The notes under the pieces: generated by a model | Told to the model about the DNA's origin: nothing | Database searches by the model: none | What the model saw: only the letters and a program-made list of their open reading frames with translations | From: Fulvia fulva | Lineage: Eukaryota; Ascomycota; Dothideomycetes; Mycosphaerellales; Mycosphaerellaceae | Direction of reading: 5' to 3' | NCBI RefSeq assembly: GCF_020509005.1 | Contig: NC_063013.1 | Coordinates: 558,001-622,000 of the forward strand | DNA length: 64,000 nt | Made by a program: the position numbers and the translations under genes | In this document: one piece after another, positions 63,778-64,000 of the stretch | Position numbering within the stretch: position 1 is the first letter of the stretch | Layout: each line of letters opens with the position of its first letter

Positions 63778-64000
63778 TCACTCTTCCTCTCCATCCTCAA
63801 CGACCCTCGCCTTCTTCACTTGCGTGCTTTCCTCCCCCACCAAAGCCGAGCTCGCACTCAGGCCAACATCGTCCATCGCCTCAACCAACAGCTGGACTTG
63901 CTTGAGCTCCAGCACACCCTCCTCCCTCACGATCATGAGCTCCTCGAACATTGTCATCAGCTCCTTGAGCTCTTCCAGCCTCGCCGCCTCCAGCTTTCCA
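63778..64000 (-). CDS. 3' end of a coiled-coil protein gene (cut by right edge)
   Basis: On the minus strand one frame is open from the window edge to a TGA at 63780-63778 (about 73 codons). It reads as a charged helix with heptad-like Leu spacing (KLEAARLEELKELMTMF, EEGVLELKQVQLLVEAM), then a polar tail with KKARVVEDGEEE. Strong G/C-biased wobble use supports coding. Family and start are outside the window. Confidence 0.6.
   Translation of the reverse strand, partial: GKLEAARLEELKELMTMFEELMIVREEGVLELKQVQLLVEAMDDVGLSASSALVGEESTQVKKARVVEDGEEE

Noticed and set aside
1..64000. CRISPR arrays, insertion sequences, prophage or integrated viral genes
   Set aside because: None of the expected repeat, integrase, transposase or capsid patterns was seen, and the gene structure is fungal nuclear.

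Overview
The window is nuclear DNA of a filamentous ascomycete. Introns are mostly 48-60 nt with GT(A/G)AGT donors, CTRAC-type branch sites and CAG/TAG acceptors. Recognised products (Zn2Cys6 regulator, heme-thiolate peroxidase, allantoate-permease-type MFS, tandem fungus-only families, small cysteine-rich secreted proteins) fit Pezizomycotina. Dothideomycetes is my best guess, by inference only. No prokaryotic operon, CRISPR array, intact transposon or virus was seen.

Layout. 1-12 kb: a partial unknown gene, a single-span membrane protein, a GST-like protein, an MFS permease with a 10-nt microexon and an apparent 1-nt frameshift, two adjacent paralogs of an acidic NLS-tailed family, siroheme synthase MET8 and a zinc-free MDR oxidoreductase. 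12-16 kb: gene-poor, with three two-exon genes for small secreted cysteine-containing proteins on the minus strand. 16-20 kb: housekeeping (coiled-coil protein, mitochondrial uS9, eEF1B-gamma). 20-29 kb: disturbed sequence with a frameshifted MYND protein, an ORF broken by stops, tandem repeats, and a tiny gene built from tandemly duplicated 30-nt exons. 28-47 kb: mainly housekeeping (nucleolar-type protein, GTR2, HSPA12-like Hsp70, poly(A) polymerase, alpha/beta hydrolase, flavin-reductase-like protein, DExH helicase). 47-64 kb: a truncated AMP-ligase, a frameshifted 2-hydroxyacid dehydrogenase, a sugar transporter, a PMCA-type Ca2+ pump, a Zn2Cys6 regulator, a lipase with an in-frame TAG, a heme-thiolate peroxidase and a tRNA gene.

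The most unusual object is at 62594-62838. The pieces of a canonical tRNA-Ile(AAU) are separated by three insertions of 52-55 nt that each look like an ordinary spliceosomal intron, plus a normal 11-nt anticodon-loop intron. Removing all four leaves a full cloverleaf followed by a T8 run. The insertions split both internal Pol III promoter boxes. Second is the exon-repeat gene at 27359-27712, where each 10-residue module is its own 30-nt exon between about 50-nt introns. Exon coordinates were derived by hand from splice signals, phase and remembered family patterns. No search or RNA evidence was available.
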